DNA of 17,351 nucleotides, taken from the NCBI GenBank assembly GCA_000729835.1, contig JFHB01000360.1, forward strand, positions 1 to 17,351, in the 5' to 3' direction. The stretch is from Atkinsonella hypoxylon (taxonomy: Eukaryota > Ascomycota > Sordariomycetes > Hypocreales > Clavicipitaceae). The translations under genes and the position numbers were made by a program. The notes beneath the pieces are model-generated. The model was not told the origin of the DNA. It did not search any database and worked only from the letters and a program-made list of their open reading frames with translations. Below, piece by piece: positions 1-9,729 of this stretch. The number at the start of each line of letters is the position of its first letter. Within the stretch, counting starts at the first letter, position 1.

Positions 1-964
1 CTATATAAACTATAAAATAGAGATCTAGGTTCTATTATAGAGTATATTATATATATATTTTATATACTTAATATATACTAACTTAATATAGATTAAGTAT
101 ATTAACCTTAAGCTAGTAATTAAACTATTACTTAGCTTTACTAAAAGAGTTTAAAAGTATAAACCTATATATATTATATATATAGAATATATATTAGCCT
201 TTACTTATATATAATAGATCTTCTCTTTAACTATTATAAGTAAAGTAAAGAAGAAAAAAGAGAAAAAAATAAAGCTTACTTATAAGTATATACTATACTA
301 TATATATACTAGCTTAGTGCACTAATATCTTAAAAAGCTACTAAAAGAGCTAAAAAAGTAGGTAAATAAATAAAATATATACTATATATATAATCTATAC
401 TAATAGATTATAGCATTAGTATTAGCTAAAAAACTCTTTACTAAAGCTAGTAAAGGTAGAGGTAAGGTAAAGGTATAAGCTTAATATATATAAAGAATAT
501 AGTATATACTAATTTTACTTCTTAGGGATTTTTTTAATAGAATATATACTATATATATAAAGTATAAATAGAATTAAATTAGCTTTTTTAATAGAATATA
601 TACTATATATATAAAGTATAAATAGAATTAAATTAGCTTTTTTAATAAGATATATACTATATATATAAAGTATAAATAATATTAATATAGACAGTTTTTG
701 TATAAGAATATAACTATATATTTATAATAATAATAAATAATATATATATACCTATAATATAATACTTTTCTTATAAATATATTAAATAATACTTAAGATA
801 TTACTATAGCAATAGAATATTAGTATATACTATATATATACTCTATATATATATATATTAAATTGCTTAATTATAAAACACTAGCGATAGATTTAAAATT
901 ACCTATACACAATATATATTATTTCCTTTTAATTTTCTACCTATATATACTATATATATACAAC
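1..964. other. AT-rich RIP-type DNA without a gene
   Basis: No coding register, RNA gene or known element could be recognised here. The sequence is nearly all A and T with scattered AGCTT, CTTAAG and TAGC words, and CA and TG are rare, as expected for DNA exhausted by RIP. A near-palindromic word around TATACTATATATATA recurs many times (near 370, 545, 599, 651, 830 and 945). A 54-bp tandem repeat is listed separately. It may be the remains of a transposon, but nothing in it supports a family. Confidence 0.7.
530..678. repeat. 54-bp tandem repeat, about 2.75 copies
   Basis: Three successive copies begin at the AATA following a T-run, at positions 536, 590 and 644, giving an exact 54-bp period. 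Copies one and two are identical apart from the T-run length upstream of the first. The third differs by AG versus GA near 648 and diverges after about 678. Each unit holds the TATACTATATATATA word, AAAGTATAAATAGAATT and a TTAGC followed by a T-run. The near-identity implies either duplication after RIP or local homogenisation. No function is evident. Confidence 0.85.
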
Positions 965-969
965 AATAA
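965..969. repeat. Left 5-bp target-site duplication of the solo LTR
   Basis: AATAA immediately before the TG start of the LTR. It matches AATAA at 1285-1289 just after the CA end. In AT-rich DNA a chance match of five A/T bases is not negligible, but it falls exactly at both predicted termini. Confidence 0.8.
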
Positions 970-1018
970 TGTTGGAATCGTTATAACTCCATCGTGCGAT
1001 TCCGGCACCTGCGTGGGT

Positions 1019-1045
1019 GGATACGACCGCTGATTGGTCGCATCC
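1019..1045. other. Imperfect hairpin in the solo LTR
   Basis: GGAT-A-CGACC at 1019-1028 pairs with GGTCG-C-ATCC at 1036-1045 around a 7-base loop, a ten-position stem with one mismatch. Further right, a perfect 14-bp palindrome ACTAGTGCACTAGT lies at 1214-1227, and GGTC/GACC (1233-1244) encloses ATAG. These may be features of the LTR RNA or of its family. Function is unknown. Confidence 0.5.
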
Positions 1046-1140
1046 GCACATTAGTCTCCACTTACATCGGGGTCGCCGATACCCCTCAATTCCCCCTTGG
1101 CACAACACCATGCCTAAGGTATGTAAGGCATCCAACGGGG

Positions 1141-1147
1141 TATATAA
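1141..1147 (+). promoter_or_regulatory. TATA-like box in the solo LTR
   Basis: TATATAA follows a C/G-containing stretch (CCAACGGGG) about 170 bp into the LTR, a usual place for the promoter of a retrotransposon LTR. It supports plus orientation. No transcription data can be inferred. Confidence 0.4.
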
Positions 1148-1284
1148 TGTGGCCTCTTCTGCTAGTTAGATACGACTCCTAGATAACCGAATTTAAACCT
1201 CTTTGATGTGAATACTAGTGCACTAGTGAACTGGTCATAGGACCGACTCGAAGGAGTATAAATTAGACCCTTGGTCTATCGACA

Positions 1285-1289
1285 AATAA
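1285..1289. repeat. Right 5-bp target-site duplication of the solo LTR
   Basis: AATAA directly following the LTR end CGACA. It pairs with 965-969. Confidence 0.8.
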
Positions 1290-2504
1290 CAATCTAAGTA
1301 ATTAACTTTATTAATAATTCTATACTAAAGGCTGTAAATCCCTTTTAGTTAAGCTATTATTATAGGCTAATTCTAGTCTTTTCTAATAGCCTAGCACTCT
1401 TAAAAATTAATACCTAAATATATAATCTATATATAGTATATATATAGTATATACTAAACTAATTATTTATAGGTGTAATATTGTTATTAATTACAGCAGT
1501 AAAATGTATAGGAGAGAGTTTATAGATAATATAGATATATATATACAACCTATATAATAAGGTAATAACTAATATATATCTAGTTCTATTGTTATATTTG
1601 CTAGTATTATCTAGGCAAAATATAACTACTTAGTTAAGTAAATATTAAGCTTAAGGAGAAGGTTATAGGTAAAAAGTAAGTATATTATATATTGTATATA
1701 TTTAGTTAATATTAATAATTAAATAGTGCAATTTAAAATTAGGTTTTATTTTGTAGTTAGCGCAATATATAATACCTTTATAAACCTAAGTAAGCTTAAT
1801 ATATACTATAAATATATACAGCACTTACTAATTTATTTTAGGCTTAGCTCTAAGACTTTATTACTTTAATAATTTATAGATAAGCTTAAGCTACTTACGT
1901 AAGTAAAGGCTGCTTATATATATAATATATATTCTACTAATAATATATAGGCAGTAGAACAGCGCATTTTAGCTATAGTATAGTTATATATTCTACTAAC
2001 CTAGCTTAGCAGCAGGGAATTAATATTGTTAGCTATTACAATATATACAGTATAACTCTAGTATATATAGTTAGAGTAATAGGTCTTTTAGGGTTTAGTC
2101 TTAAAGTAAACCTAACTAAAAGGTATATATAAAAGAGCTTTATTCTACAGTAGGTATATACTTACTATATATATAGAATATAATTATAGACTTACTGTAA
2201 TAGAAAGGTTCTGCTTTAAGAGAAGTAGTATAACAATAAAATAAGGTAAATATAACTATTTTACCTATATACCTATTATATACTAACTATATAATAGAAG
2301 TAAATAACTTAGTATAGTAATTTAAATAAAGTACAAAAAAGCACTAAAAGGTATAAGCTAAATAAAAAAGAGAAGTAGAACCTATATTCTCTATATATTA
2401 TTGCTTTCTATATTGCTAAGCAATTATTTTATATTATAATATCTCTATTCTATTATTTCCTATACTTAATTAGTATATAGTAGGTATATATAGAGTATAT
2501 ATAT
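1290..2504. other. RIP-type AT-rich stretch, no gene recognised
   Basis: About 1.2 kb with few CA or TG dinucleotides and many TAA/TAG in all frames. I read both strands and found no protein family I can defend. Short segments with some CA/TG survive, for example near 1480-1515 and 1960-2055, but they do not form a register with recognisable motifs. It could be the 3' flank of the minus-strand transposase-like remnant to its right, or another decayed element. Confidence 0.6.
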
Positions 2505-2857
2505 ACCTTCTTAAGTATATCTCTTTTCTTCTTAAGCTCTTAGATCTCTTTCTTAATTTAAAGCTTCTTTATTTTCTATAGTAATTAGCGCTTCCTACTA
2601 ATAAGATATTAAAGATATCTATTATTTACTGTACTTATACTACTACTGTTTACAGTGTTAGACTACTGCTGCTTATAATTAATTAGATCTTAACTAAAGT
2701 TAGATTAATCTTATACCTAGAGTTAGTATATATAGGCTATATAGAGTAAAGACTTAATATACTTTAGGCTTATCCTTAATTTTATAGTCTTATACTAGCT
2801 TTAGTGTGTATTTCTAAGAGTAAATAAAAAGAACATTCTAATTATCTTTATATATAT

Positions 2858-3026
2858 TTAAGGTGTTTAATATATTAGCTACTTGCGTTTCTATTAGTAG
2901 TTAGGCATTATCTATATTATTATATGTATCGGAGGTGTCTAATATATCGGCCGCCTGCGCTAATGTTAGTAGTTAAGCATTATCTATACCTTTATATATA
3001 TTAGAGGTATCTAATATATTAGCTAC
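2858..3026 (-). repeat. 72-bp tandem repeat, left part of the array
   Basis: The unit boundary AGCTAC (or its variant GGCCGC) recurs at 2877, 2949 and 3021, exactly 72 bp apart, and the GCATTATCTAT core at 2905 and 2977. The array resumes to the right of the LINE with the same period (9739, 9811). 72 bp is 24 codons. Read on the minus strand, each unit gives a similar peptide containing LDTSNIYKGIDNA-type residues. The middle copy keeps CGGCCGCCTGCGC, so it is less RIPped than the outer ones. The repeat just left of 2858 is partial and carries a small deletion. Confidence 0.85.
3012..3026. repeat. Left target-site duplication of the LINE
   Basis: TAATATATTAGCTAC (15 bp) just before the LINE 5' end. 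It is repeated exactly at 9730-9744 after the LINE 3' end. Because the 72-bp repeat carries the same word in other units, part of the match could reflect the array. The phase of the repeat, however, continues perfectly across the two copies, which fits one target site duplicated by insertion. Confidence 0.75.
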
Positions 3027-3180
3027 AAACTAATATTATATTTTTCGCCCGCACCCCAACAGCGACGCAGAACCGGCCCTAAAATCGACTAAACTTCAAT
3101 AAAAATATTTACTAAGCCCATCTAGGCCTCTCTATAATAGCGCATTACTCCTAAAGCGCTAGCGTAAAGGAGGTAGTCCT
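3027..3180 (+). other. LINE 5' end, partly spared by RIP
   Basis: After a short AT stretch the sequence turns GC-rich (TTCGCCCGCACCCCAACAGC at 3044-3063, then GACGCAGAACCGGCCC) and retains CA dinucleotides, in sharp contrast to the LINE body from about 3110 on. It lies upstream of any ORF1 homology and presumably is the 5' untranslated region with an internal promoter. I infer that RIP failed at this edge because most other copies are 5'-truncated or divergent there. Confidence 0.6.
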
Positions 3181-4615
3181 AATAGTAGTTAATAAAGGGG
3201 AAAGGGAGCTTACCTAGAGCTACTACTACCCCTAAGTAGGTGTAGAAGCCTTTACTGTAGAGAAGCAGCCTAATACTAAGTTGCTTTAGGGAAAGAACTA
3301 AGTGCTAGATTACCTATAGAAGTTCTACCTAGAGATTGCTAGAATTATTCTAGCTGTAGCGCTTTTAGGTATATAGAAAGTGCTGCTAAAAGTATATAAT
3401 ATAGAAAAAGCTAGGTTTAAGTATACTACTGCCTATAACCTATTAACACTAGTTATAACTAAAAACCTTAAAAAAGCAGTTAAAAAAGCAGTTAAAAAGA
3501 CCCTTTAGGCTAGCGCTAAAGGGAATTTAACCTAAGCAAATATTGCAGCCTATAATATAACACTAGTAATAACTATAGCTGCTAGCTGCTTAGGCACCCT
3601 TCTAGTCTCTCTATAATAGCACTATAAAATAATTATTTAAGGAGATATAATCCTTAAGCTCTTAAAAAATAGAAGCTTAACTAAAATAGTTAAAGCAGTT
3701 AACTGCACTACTAAGTAAAGCACTACTGTAGTAGTAAGATGCCTATATAGTAAAAATATAGTTATTACGTTTAAAGAGATAGCTAAACTATATAAAGAGA
3801 AATAGAGATAGCTTAAAGCCTTTTTTAGCTAAAGAGTAGCTTTTTAGTGTAAAATCTATAGTATTATTATTAAGAATTTTCTAACCTACTATACTATAGG
3901 AATTATAAAAGAAGAAATTATATAAAACCTAAAAATAGAAAATAGCTTAAGTATTACTAAGGTAATAGTTTAAAAACTAAAGAGAACTATAATAAAAGCC
4001 TCTTTAATTATTAAACTAAATAGTATAAAGGCAGCTAACTACCTATACTAAGTAGAGGCTATTTATATAGCTAAGATATTTAAAGTTAAACTATATAATA
4101 AAGCACTTTACCCTAAATAATACTTTTACTACTATAGGTTTAGCTATATTATAAGATTCTATAAGAAAACCCCTTAGTGTAGCTACTATAGTGCTAGCTA
4201 ATATAAAGATAGAGAAAATATATACTTAACTAAATAGAGTTATATATAAGAATAGTGCTCTAACTACTATAGAGCCTATCTAGCTTAGTTCTACCTCTAC
4301 TTAATAGCTAAGGAACATTAAAATAGAGTAAGAGAAGTATATAGCAATAGGCTCTTTAAGTTTACTAACTATAAGTAGCTTACTTTAAAGCTAAACTATA
4401 GCTATAGGCACTAAGCTAGTAGATTACTATTCTAAGAGGCCTTCCTAAGGAAGAGAAAGCCTAAAAGACCTCTAAGAAGTAAAAATAAGCTAACGTTCTT
4501 ATTATACCTCTCTAGCTAAGGTATTACACTCTTCTTAAGCTAATAGGCTAAGGCTAGTACACTTTAAACTAACACTATTGCGCCTTTATCCTTAGCTTTA
4601 AACCCTATATACTAA
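3180..4615 (+). pseudogene. LINE ORF1 (gag-like, nucleic-acid-binding protein), RIPped
   Basis: The register of codons starting at 3668 or 4121 reads from about 3180 to 4615 with only TAA/TAG stops. The first half is Lys/Ala-rich (around 3460-3510). A middle segment at 3668-3870 (KNRSLTKIVKAVN onward) resembles the conserved region before the knuckles in Tad-type gag. Three zinc knuckles follow. The first, at 4121-4162, keeps exact CX2CX4HX4C spacing, but three Cys and the His codons now read Tyr (TGC/TGT to TAC/TAT, CAT to TAT). The second starts near 4178. The third, at about 4257-4300, has CX2CX3HX6C spacing, followed by a basic, Ser-rich tail. ORF1 proteins bind the element RNA. The end overlaps the inferred ORF2 start. 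The true start codon is not determinable. Confidence 0.8.
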
Positions 4616-7600
4616 TAGTTATATACTAGAATATATAGAAGAGGTTAACGCTAATATAGCTAGCCTTAACCTACTAGAACAATATAGATATAGTAGTGCT
4701 GCAGGAACTAGCTAGAACTAGCTAGTTTCTCTCTAACTTAAGCCTAAAATAGTTCTAACTAGCAGTATATAGAGGCTGTACAGTAGTATATATTAATAAA
4801 CAATATAGTTCTAAGAAGTAAGTAGCCTAAAATAGAGTAAACTAGTGTAGTATTTAATTAGAAGGCACTAAGATTTACTCTATTTACTTACTGCTATATA
4901 AAAGAGATTAAGCTACTTCCTTTACTAACCTTAGCTTAACTTACTCTAAGTTCTAGAGCGTCTTTATAGGTAACTTTAACTAGCACTACTTAATATAGAA
5001 TAAGGTAAATAGAACGTTATTAAGCTATAATACTATACTTATATTTATAATATAGTAGTAGCTTAGCTTTACTATACTTTAGAGTAAAGTTACCTAAAAA
5101 GTATAGAGAAAAAGAAATAGTATAATAAACTATATCTAGGTAACCTACAACTTAAAGATTAAATATATTAGTTTAGTCTCTTTAGCTAGCTTTAACTATA
5201 TACTATAGATAGTTAAAGTTAAGTTAAACCTAGGCCCTAAAGATAATAGGCTAATAATATACCTATAGTTCTTTATAGATAAAGATATTATTTAGGCTAA
5301 AGTAAATAACTACCTTTAAGCTAGTTATACTACAGTACCTATATAGACCTACGCTAAAGTTAACGCCTATATACAGTAGCTAACAGACTAACTCTAAGTA
5401 ATTATAAATATTATAGCTCTAAAGAAGCTCTAGAGCGCCTTTAGATAGCTACTATAGTAGAACTAATAAGCCTATAAAGCAAAAAGAGAAGCTAATATAG
5501 CTTTAAAATAGTAGTGTATTAATAGAACTAATAATAACTAGCAGCTTACTACTAAGGCAGTAGCGTTTTAAGACTAAGTTATAAAAGAGAAATAAAGAAA
5601 AGCCTAAAGGAATACTGTTAATAGAGCTAAATCCTACTATAGTAACCTCTAAAGCCTTAAAAGATAGGCTAAGTTATATAGCAGCCTCCCTCTAGAAACT
5701 AGCTAGATATTAACACTAGTCTATACAGTAAACAGCACTATAGTTATAGCTATAATATATATAGAGAAGGCTACTGCCTTTACTAAGAGATTCTTTTTAG
5801 AGTTTAAGGCTAACTTAACTAATATTTTAAACCTATAATTTCTCTATCTTAATGCTGCTCTATTTCTACTAAAGAACTACTTTATAGAAGATAATATAAA
5901 GAATATACTGCGCAATATAGTAAGCTAAAAGGCACTAAAAGACAATAAGCTACTAATTAGCTTCCTAAAAGCCTATAGACTGCTTATAAGGAAGGTTTTA
6001 ATATACTTACTTAATGCTAGCTGCTAGCTTAGCTACTACCTAGCTCCCTTCTAAAAAGTAAAAGTTATAGTACTTAAGAAGCCTAAGAAGCTCCTAAAAG
6101 ACCTCTAAAAGGTAGAAGAGTAAAGACCTATCTTTCTACTTAATGTTATAAAGAAAGTACTAAAAGCAGCAGTAGTATAGTAGCTTACCTATACTACTAA
6201 GAAGGGGTTGCTTTTACTAAAGCTCTAGATAGGCAATAGAGTAAATAGGTTTACTAAAGTAGCCTTTAGTATACTTATAGAGGTTATTTATATAGCTTAG
6301 CACTATAGTAGAACTACTTTACTATTACAGCTAAATATCTTTATAGCCTTTAATATAGTTAGCTACACTAAACTAGTCTATATATTAGTTTAAGTAGAAC
6401 TTTTAAACTAAATAGCAGCTTAAGTCTATAGCTTTACTACCTTAAGGTTAATATACCTTTACTTTACTAAAGAAATAATAAAGAAGCTAGCTATATTTAT
6501 AAAGGTACTATAGAGGTTCTTTATTTTCTTTATTCTTTTTTTACTATATATTATACCTCTATATAAAAAACTTAAAGAAGTAAATACTACTATTATACTA
6601 AAGTTCTTTAATAATACTAATATTATTATATATAGAAGAAGTATAGTAAAGACCTAGAGGCAGCTTAAGTGCGCTTAAGTAATCTATAAAGAGTAATTAA
6701 GAGAGTTTAGCCTTTAATTTAACCTAATAAAGAGTAAGCTTTTATACTTTACTAAAGGCTATAGAGTAAATATAATGCTAGTTTAGCTTAGCACTATAAT
6801 AATTTAGCCTATATAGTTAGTAAGGTTCCTTAGTGTATAGATCTCTAGAAAACTACAATAGAAAGCCTACTTAGCTAAGGTTAAGGTAAAGCTAAAGCAG
6901 CAGTAGCTTACTCTTACTATACTAGCAGCTTTAACGTAAGAATGCTAGTTTAAGGAAGCTTAACTAATATATATATAAGTTATTTAGAATATAGTTACCT
7001 ATAGAGTAAGTATATACTATACCTTAACCTAAAGTAGAGAGAAACTATATAGTATAGCTAAAGCCTTTATTAAAGAATAGCTTACTTATCTATATAGAGT
7101 TCTTAGGGCCTATAAAGCTACTCTATAGGCTTTAGCTAAAATAAAGGCAGTAATTCTTCCCTTAGACCTCTATTTAAACTATAGAGCCTATAAATTTAAA
7201 GAAAGAATTAAATAGAATAGTATAGTAAACTAAATATATTAAGTATACACTTTAGTAGCTACTTAGCTTTAATGCTTAAGGCTATATAGGTAAAGATATA
7301 CCTTTTAAGCCTTAAGTAGTAATACTTTAGGCTAAAGAGAAAATCTATTTACTAAACTAAAACTAAAGATAAAATAGAAGAAAAGATAGCTAATAGAATA
7401 AATAGAAGTAGTATATAGCTGCTATAAGCTAGTTCTAGTAAAAGACCTCTTTAACTTTAAGACTATAAAAAAGGCCTTTAAGCTACACTAAAACCTAATT
7501 AAGTATAAGTTAGCTATTCTTACCTAATTATATACTAAGAAGATAGGCTTAAACCTCTTTTTATATAGTTATAATATATTTAATATACTAATGTCTCTAT

Positions 7601-7890
7601 ACTACTGTAAGAGTAGTAATAAGGATATTTATTACTTAATTGTTATATACTTACTATATAACTACCTTAAACTAAACAGTAGCACTTTACCTCTATTAAG
7701 GAACTCTAGAGATATTAAGGTAGCTCTTAACGCCCTAAAGCTAGTAGCTGCACTAGTTAAATAGGTTCTTAATATAGGCTAACTTTTATAATTCTACTTA
7801 ATAGAATAGCTTTAAAGAGATAAAAAGAAAAGAGATAAACTATACTTTAAAGACTAAATAGAGAGTATTAAGCTACTACTTTACTAGTAA
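4609..7890 (+). pseudogene. LINE ORF2 (endonuclease-reverse transcriptase), RIPped
   Basis: A single register (codon at 4621) runs about 3.3 kb, interrupted only by TAA/TAG. Near 4624-4640 the residues correspond to the WNIQKR start of exonuclease-endonuclease-phosphatase domains. NNIDIVVLQELA lies at about 4678-4713. A GNFN at 4969-4980 stands for the GDFN motif, with the following His retained. A Gln/Lys-rich linker spans 5450-5640. Reverse transcriptase begins about 6060 (RPIFLLNVIKKVL at 6127-6165). Its catalytic loop at 6604-6627 reads FFNNTNII, where both Asp codons became Asn through TG to TA. Downstream, KKIGLNLFLY and a Cys/Tyr-rich stretch (7540-7650) match the C-terminal Cys/His region of fungal Tad-type elements. 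I saw no RNase H domain. The start at 4609 assumes an ATG turned to ATA, and the end is approximate. Confidence 0.85.
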
Positions 7891-9729
7891 ACTAACCTAA
7901 AGAACAGCTTTAGGTATAACCTATATATAAGCTAAAATATATTATAAGGTAGAATATATATAGATATAGTATAGAATTAGAATAAATATATAGTAAAGGT
8001 ATAGTTTTATTTATTTTATAGTATAACTATTTTTATACTGCCTCTAGAGCAGAACCTAGAGGGGCTTATTTAGCTGCTAGTTCTCCTTAGTTAGTTACCT
8101 TACGCTTTAGGGCCTAGGCTAGGCCTACTATAATAACAGTTTAGTGCTACAGCTTCTATAGAATACTTTTAAGAGCGTTAATAATTCTTTTCTCTACTTC
8201 TATTATATTATAGTGCTAGTATAGAGCTAAAGCAGTAGTAGTAAAGGTATAAAATAAAGCTAAAGGGGCTAAAGAATTACTAATAGTACACTTAGCTGCT
8301 TTCTAAATAGCTTTATATTTATAAGCTAGAACTTATTAAAGTTAGCAATAGGTTATACCTAGAACTAAAGAAAAACTTTACTACTTCTTTACTACCTTTA
8401 GTAAACTTAGCCTAAAAGTTAAGTAATACTTAAATTTTATTTTAGTAAACTAAGAACTACTTTAGCTGCTAAGGTATTAGTAAAGAGAGCTTAACTTAAA
8501 ACTAAAGGTACTTATAGAAGTATAATAATAACGTTAAAATATATAGCTAAAATATAAACTACTAGTATCTATAATATTAAGTTAAGGCTAGGATTATTAT
8601 AGAGAAGGGGCAGAACCTACTCTATTAGTAGTAACACTAAATAGTAGGGTTATAGGCGTAAGAAATATATAGCTAGTATAGCTAGTTATAAATAGCACTA
8701 AGCTAGAACTAAGTTAATAAAGGTATTAGTAAAGAGGTAAAGCGCTTACGCTAAGGGCTAAAGCAGCTAAATTCTTAGGTATTTTTAAAAAAATTTTAAA
8801 AAAAAATTTAATAAAAATTATTCTTTAACTTAAGTTAAAATAGATAAAGAATAAAGATAAAGTAAAGAACTTATAGAGGTAGTAGAGAAGTAGAGTTAAA
8901 AAGCTATTTCTATATAATATAGAAAAAATCAGTAAAAAATTTAATAAAAAAAAGAAGCATTTAGCTTATAGCTATATAGCGCTACTATATAAGGACTAGC
9001 TAAAGGCTTAGCCTAAGGGGATTTAGAAAGAATATATAAAGAAAAAGGCTTAAAAGAAGAAAAAGAAGAAGAAGGAAATATAAACCTAAAGGAGCTCTCT
9101 TTACTTATAGTTATAGCTAGCTTACTTTAGTAAGTAAGGTTAAACTTAGCCTATACTCTATAGGTAGGTAGAGACTAGTGTAGCATTAAACTATAACTCT
9201 AGAAGCTTATAGTATATACACTTTAACTTACTTATAGGGAGGCTGTAACTTACCTTCTACTTAATATAGTAGTTCTAGGGGTATAAGTAAATTAAGCTTA
9301 CTAGCACTAAGTTATAACTAACCTAAGCGTTCTTACTTCTACTTAACCTAACTAGTTAATAATATATATAACTATATAGCAGCTAATAGTAAGTAAGGCA
9401 ACAGTAAGAGCTACTAGGCAGCGCTAAAGCACTACTAGTGTAGTAGAGCTAAAGGCTCTTTACTTCCCTTTTCTCTCTCTTTCCCCCCTCTTCTCTACTA
9501 CTTAAATATATATATAGGTATATATATATATATCTAGCAACACTGCTGTAGCTGTTAGTATAGTGCAGTAGAGCACCTACTATTTATAATAGGGACCTTA
9601 CTAAGGCCACTTAGGCTCTGCAGCAGCATTTATTATAGAAGCACTAGGGTTTTCCTCCCTGCTATAGGGTTTTTCCACGGTAGATTAGTGACTAAGCAGG
9701 GGTTCTAGCTTTCTAGCGTAATTTAATAA
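7891..9729 (+). other. LINE 3' region, about 1.8 kb, of unclear coding content
   Basis: No family was recognised. The ORF2 register continues past 7890 with only RIP-type stops. From about 8227 to 8780 it reads like a Gln- and Leu-rich, possibly coiled-coil sequence. An A-rich tract at 8787-8818 follows. Then another frame (codon at 8958) gives a Lys-rich stretch at about 9030-9075 from a purine run (AAGAAGAAAAAGAAGAAG). Around 9475-9540 are a pyrimidine run and an alternating TA tract. From about 9590 CA and TG become common again. This may be an unusually long 3' untranslated region, a transduced piece, or an older nested element. The outer boundary rests on the target duplication. Confidence 0.4.

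Larger units (their letters stand above)
970..1284 (+). mobile_element. Solo LTR, probably Ty1/copia-type, not RIPped
   Basis: This 315-bp block begins TGTTGGAATCG and ends CTATCGACA, the TG...CA ends of a retrotransposon LTR, with short imperfect inverted termini (TGTTG versus CGACA). Identical AATAA pentamers lie directly outside both ends, as an integrase-made 5-bp target duplication would. The TGTTGGAAT start is common for copia-type LTRs, and a TATATAA at 1141-1147 suits plus-strand transcription. CA, TG and CG are abundant inside and almost absent immediately outside, so the LTR has escaped RIP. There is no internal coding region, so it is a solo LTR, presumably left by LTR-LTR recombination. 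Two small open frames inside it (around 950-1182) are not genes. Family assignment rests on the ends only. Confidence 0.85.
2505..3026 (-). pseudogene. C-terminal part of a decayed, repeat-bearing coding remnant (possible pogo/Fot1-like transposase)
   Basis: Read on the minus strand in the register of the codon starting at 3023, this stretch has only TAA and TAG stops, as RIP makes from CAA, CAG or TGG. It begins with copies of a 24-residue repeat (core ILDTSNIYKGIDNA), and after 2858 continues into a basic, Gln-rich segment. It ends with a charged tail read at 2594-2516 (EALITIENKEAL, then ERDLRA, EEKR). Fungal pogo/Fot1-type DDE transposases often finish with a basic stretch, a G-G-x-LT-x-x-x-G-like motif and a charged helix, which this resembles. 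I see no DDE catalytic core, so the family is tentative. Upstream it is broken by the LINE; the same frame resumes at 9744. It is inactivated many times over. Confidence 0.45.
3027..9729 (+). mobile_element. Full-length RIPped Tad1-like LINE (non-LTR retrotransposon)
   Basis: A 6.7-kb insertion holding, in order, a 5' untranslated part, a gag-like ORF1 with three zinc knuckles, an ORF2 with apurinic-type endonuclease and reverse transcriptase, and a long 3' part ending in a TAA-rich tail (TAATTTAATAATAA up to the right duplication). Length and organisation match Tad1-clade elements of ascomycetes (about 7 kb). The body is almost without CA and TG, whereas the first about 80 bp (3045-3110) and the last about 140 bp (9590-9729) keep many. 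A 15-bp duplication flanks it. It has split a minus-strand coding remnant inside its 72-bp repeat array. All ORFs are destroyed by RIP stops and missense changes. Confidence 0.85.

Noticed and set aside
950..1182. Two overlapping open frames of about 60 codons (950-1135 minus, 994-1182 plus)
   Set aside because: They lie within the solo LTR, which stays open only because it is GC-richer and not RIPped. They show no family features and cross the LTR edge.
1800..2330. Possible retrotransposon coding register on the plus strand
   Set aside because: Some readable stretches exist, but no conserved motif could be matched, and in RIPped DNA short readable runs separated by TAA/TAG arise by chance.
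2858..3026. CRISPR-like array because of regular 72-bp spacing
   Set aside because: The whole 72-bp unit is repeated with no unique spacers, it reads in frame as 24-residue repeats, and the setting is fungal transposon DNA.
8787..8818. LINE poly(A) tail marking the 3' end of the element
   Set aside because: It is an interrupted A/T tract, no target duplication follows it, and the exact 15-bp duplication places the end at 9729. It remains possible that it marks an internal, older junction.
9475..9540. Promoter or origin from the pyrimidine run followed by a TATATA tract
   Set aside because: AT alternation of this type is everywhere in the window, and no gene start or element end is nearby to support it.
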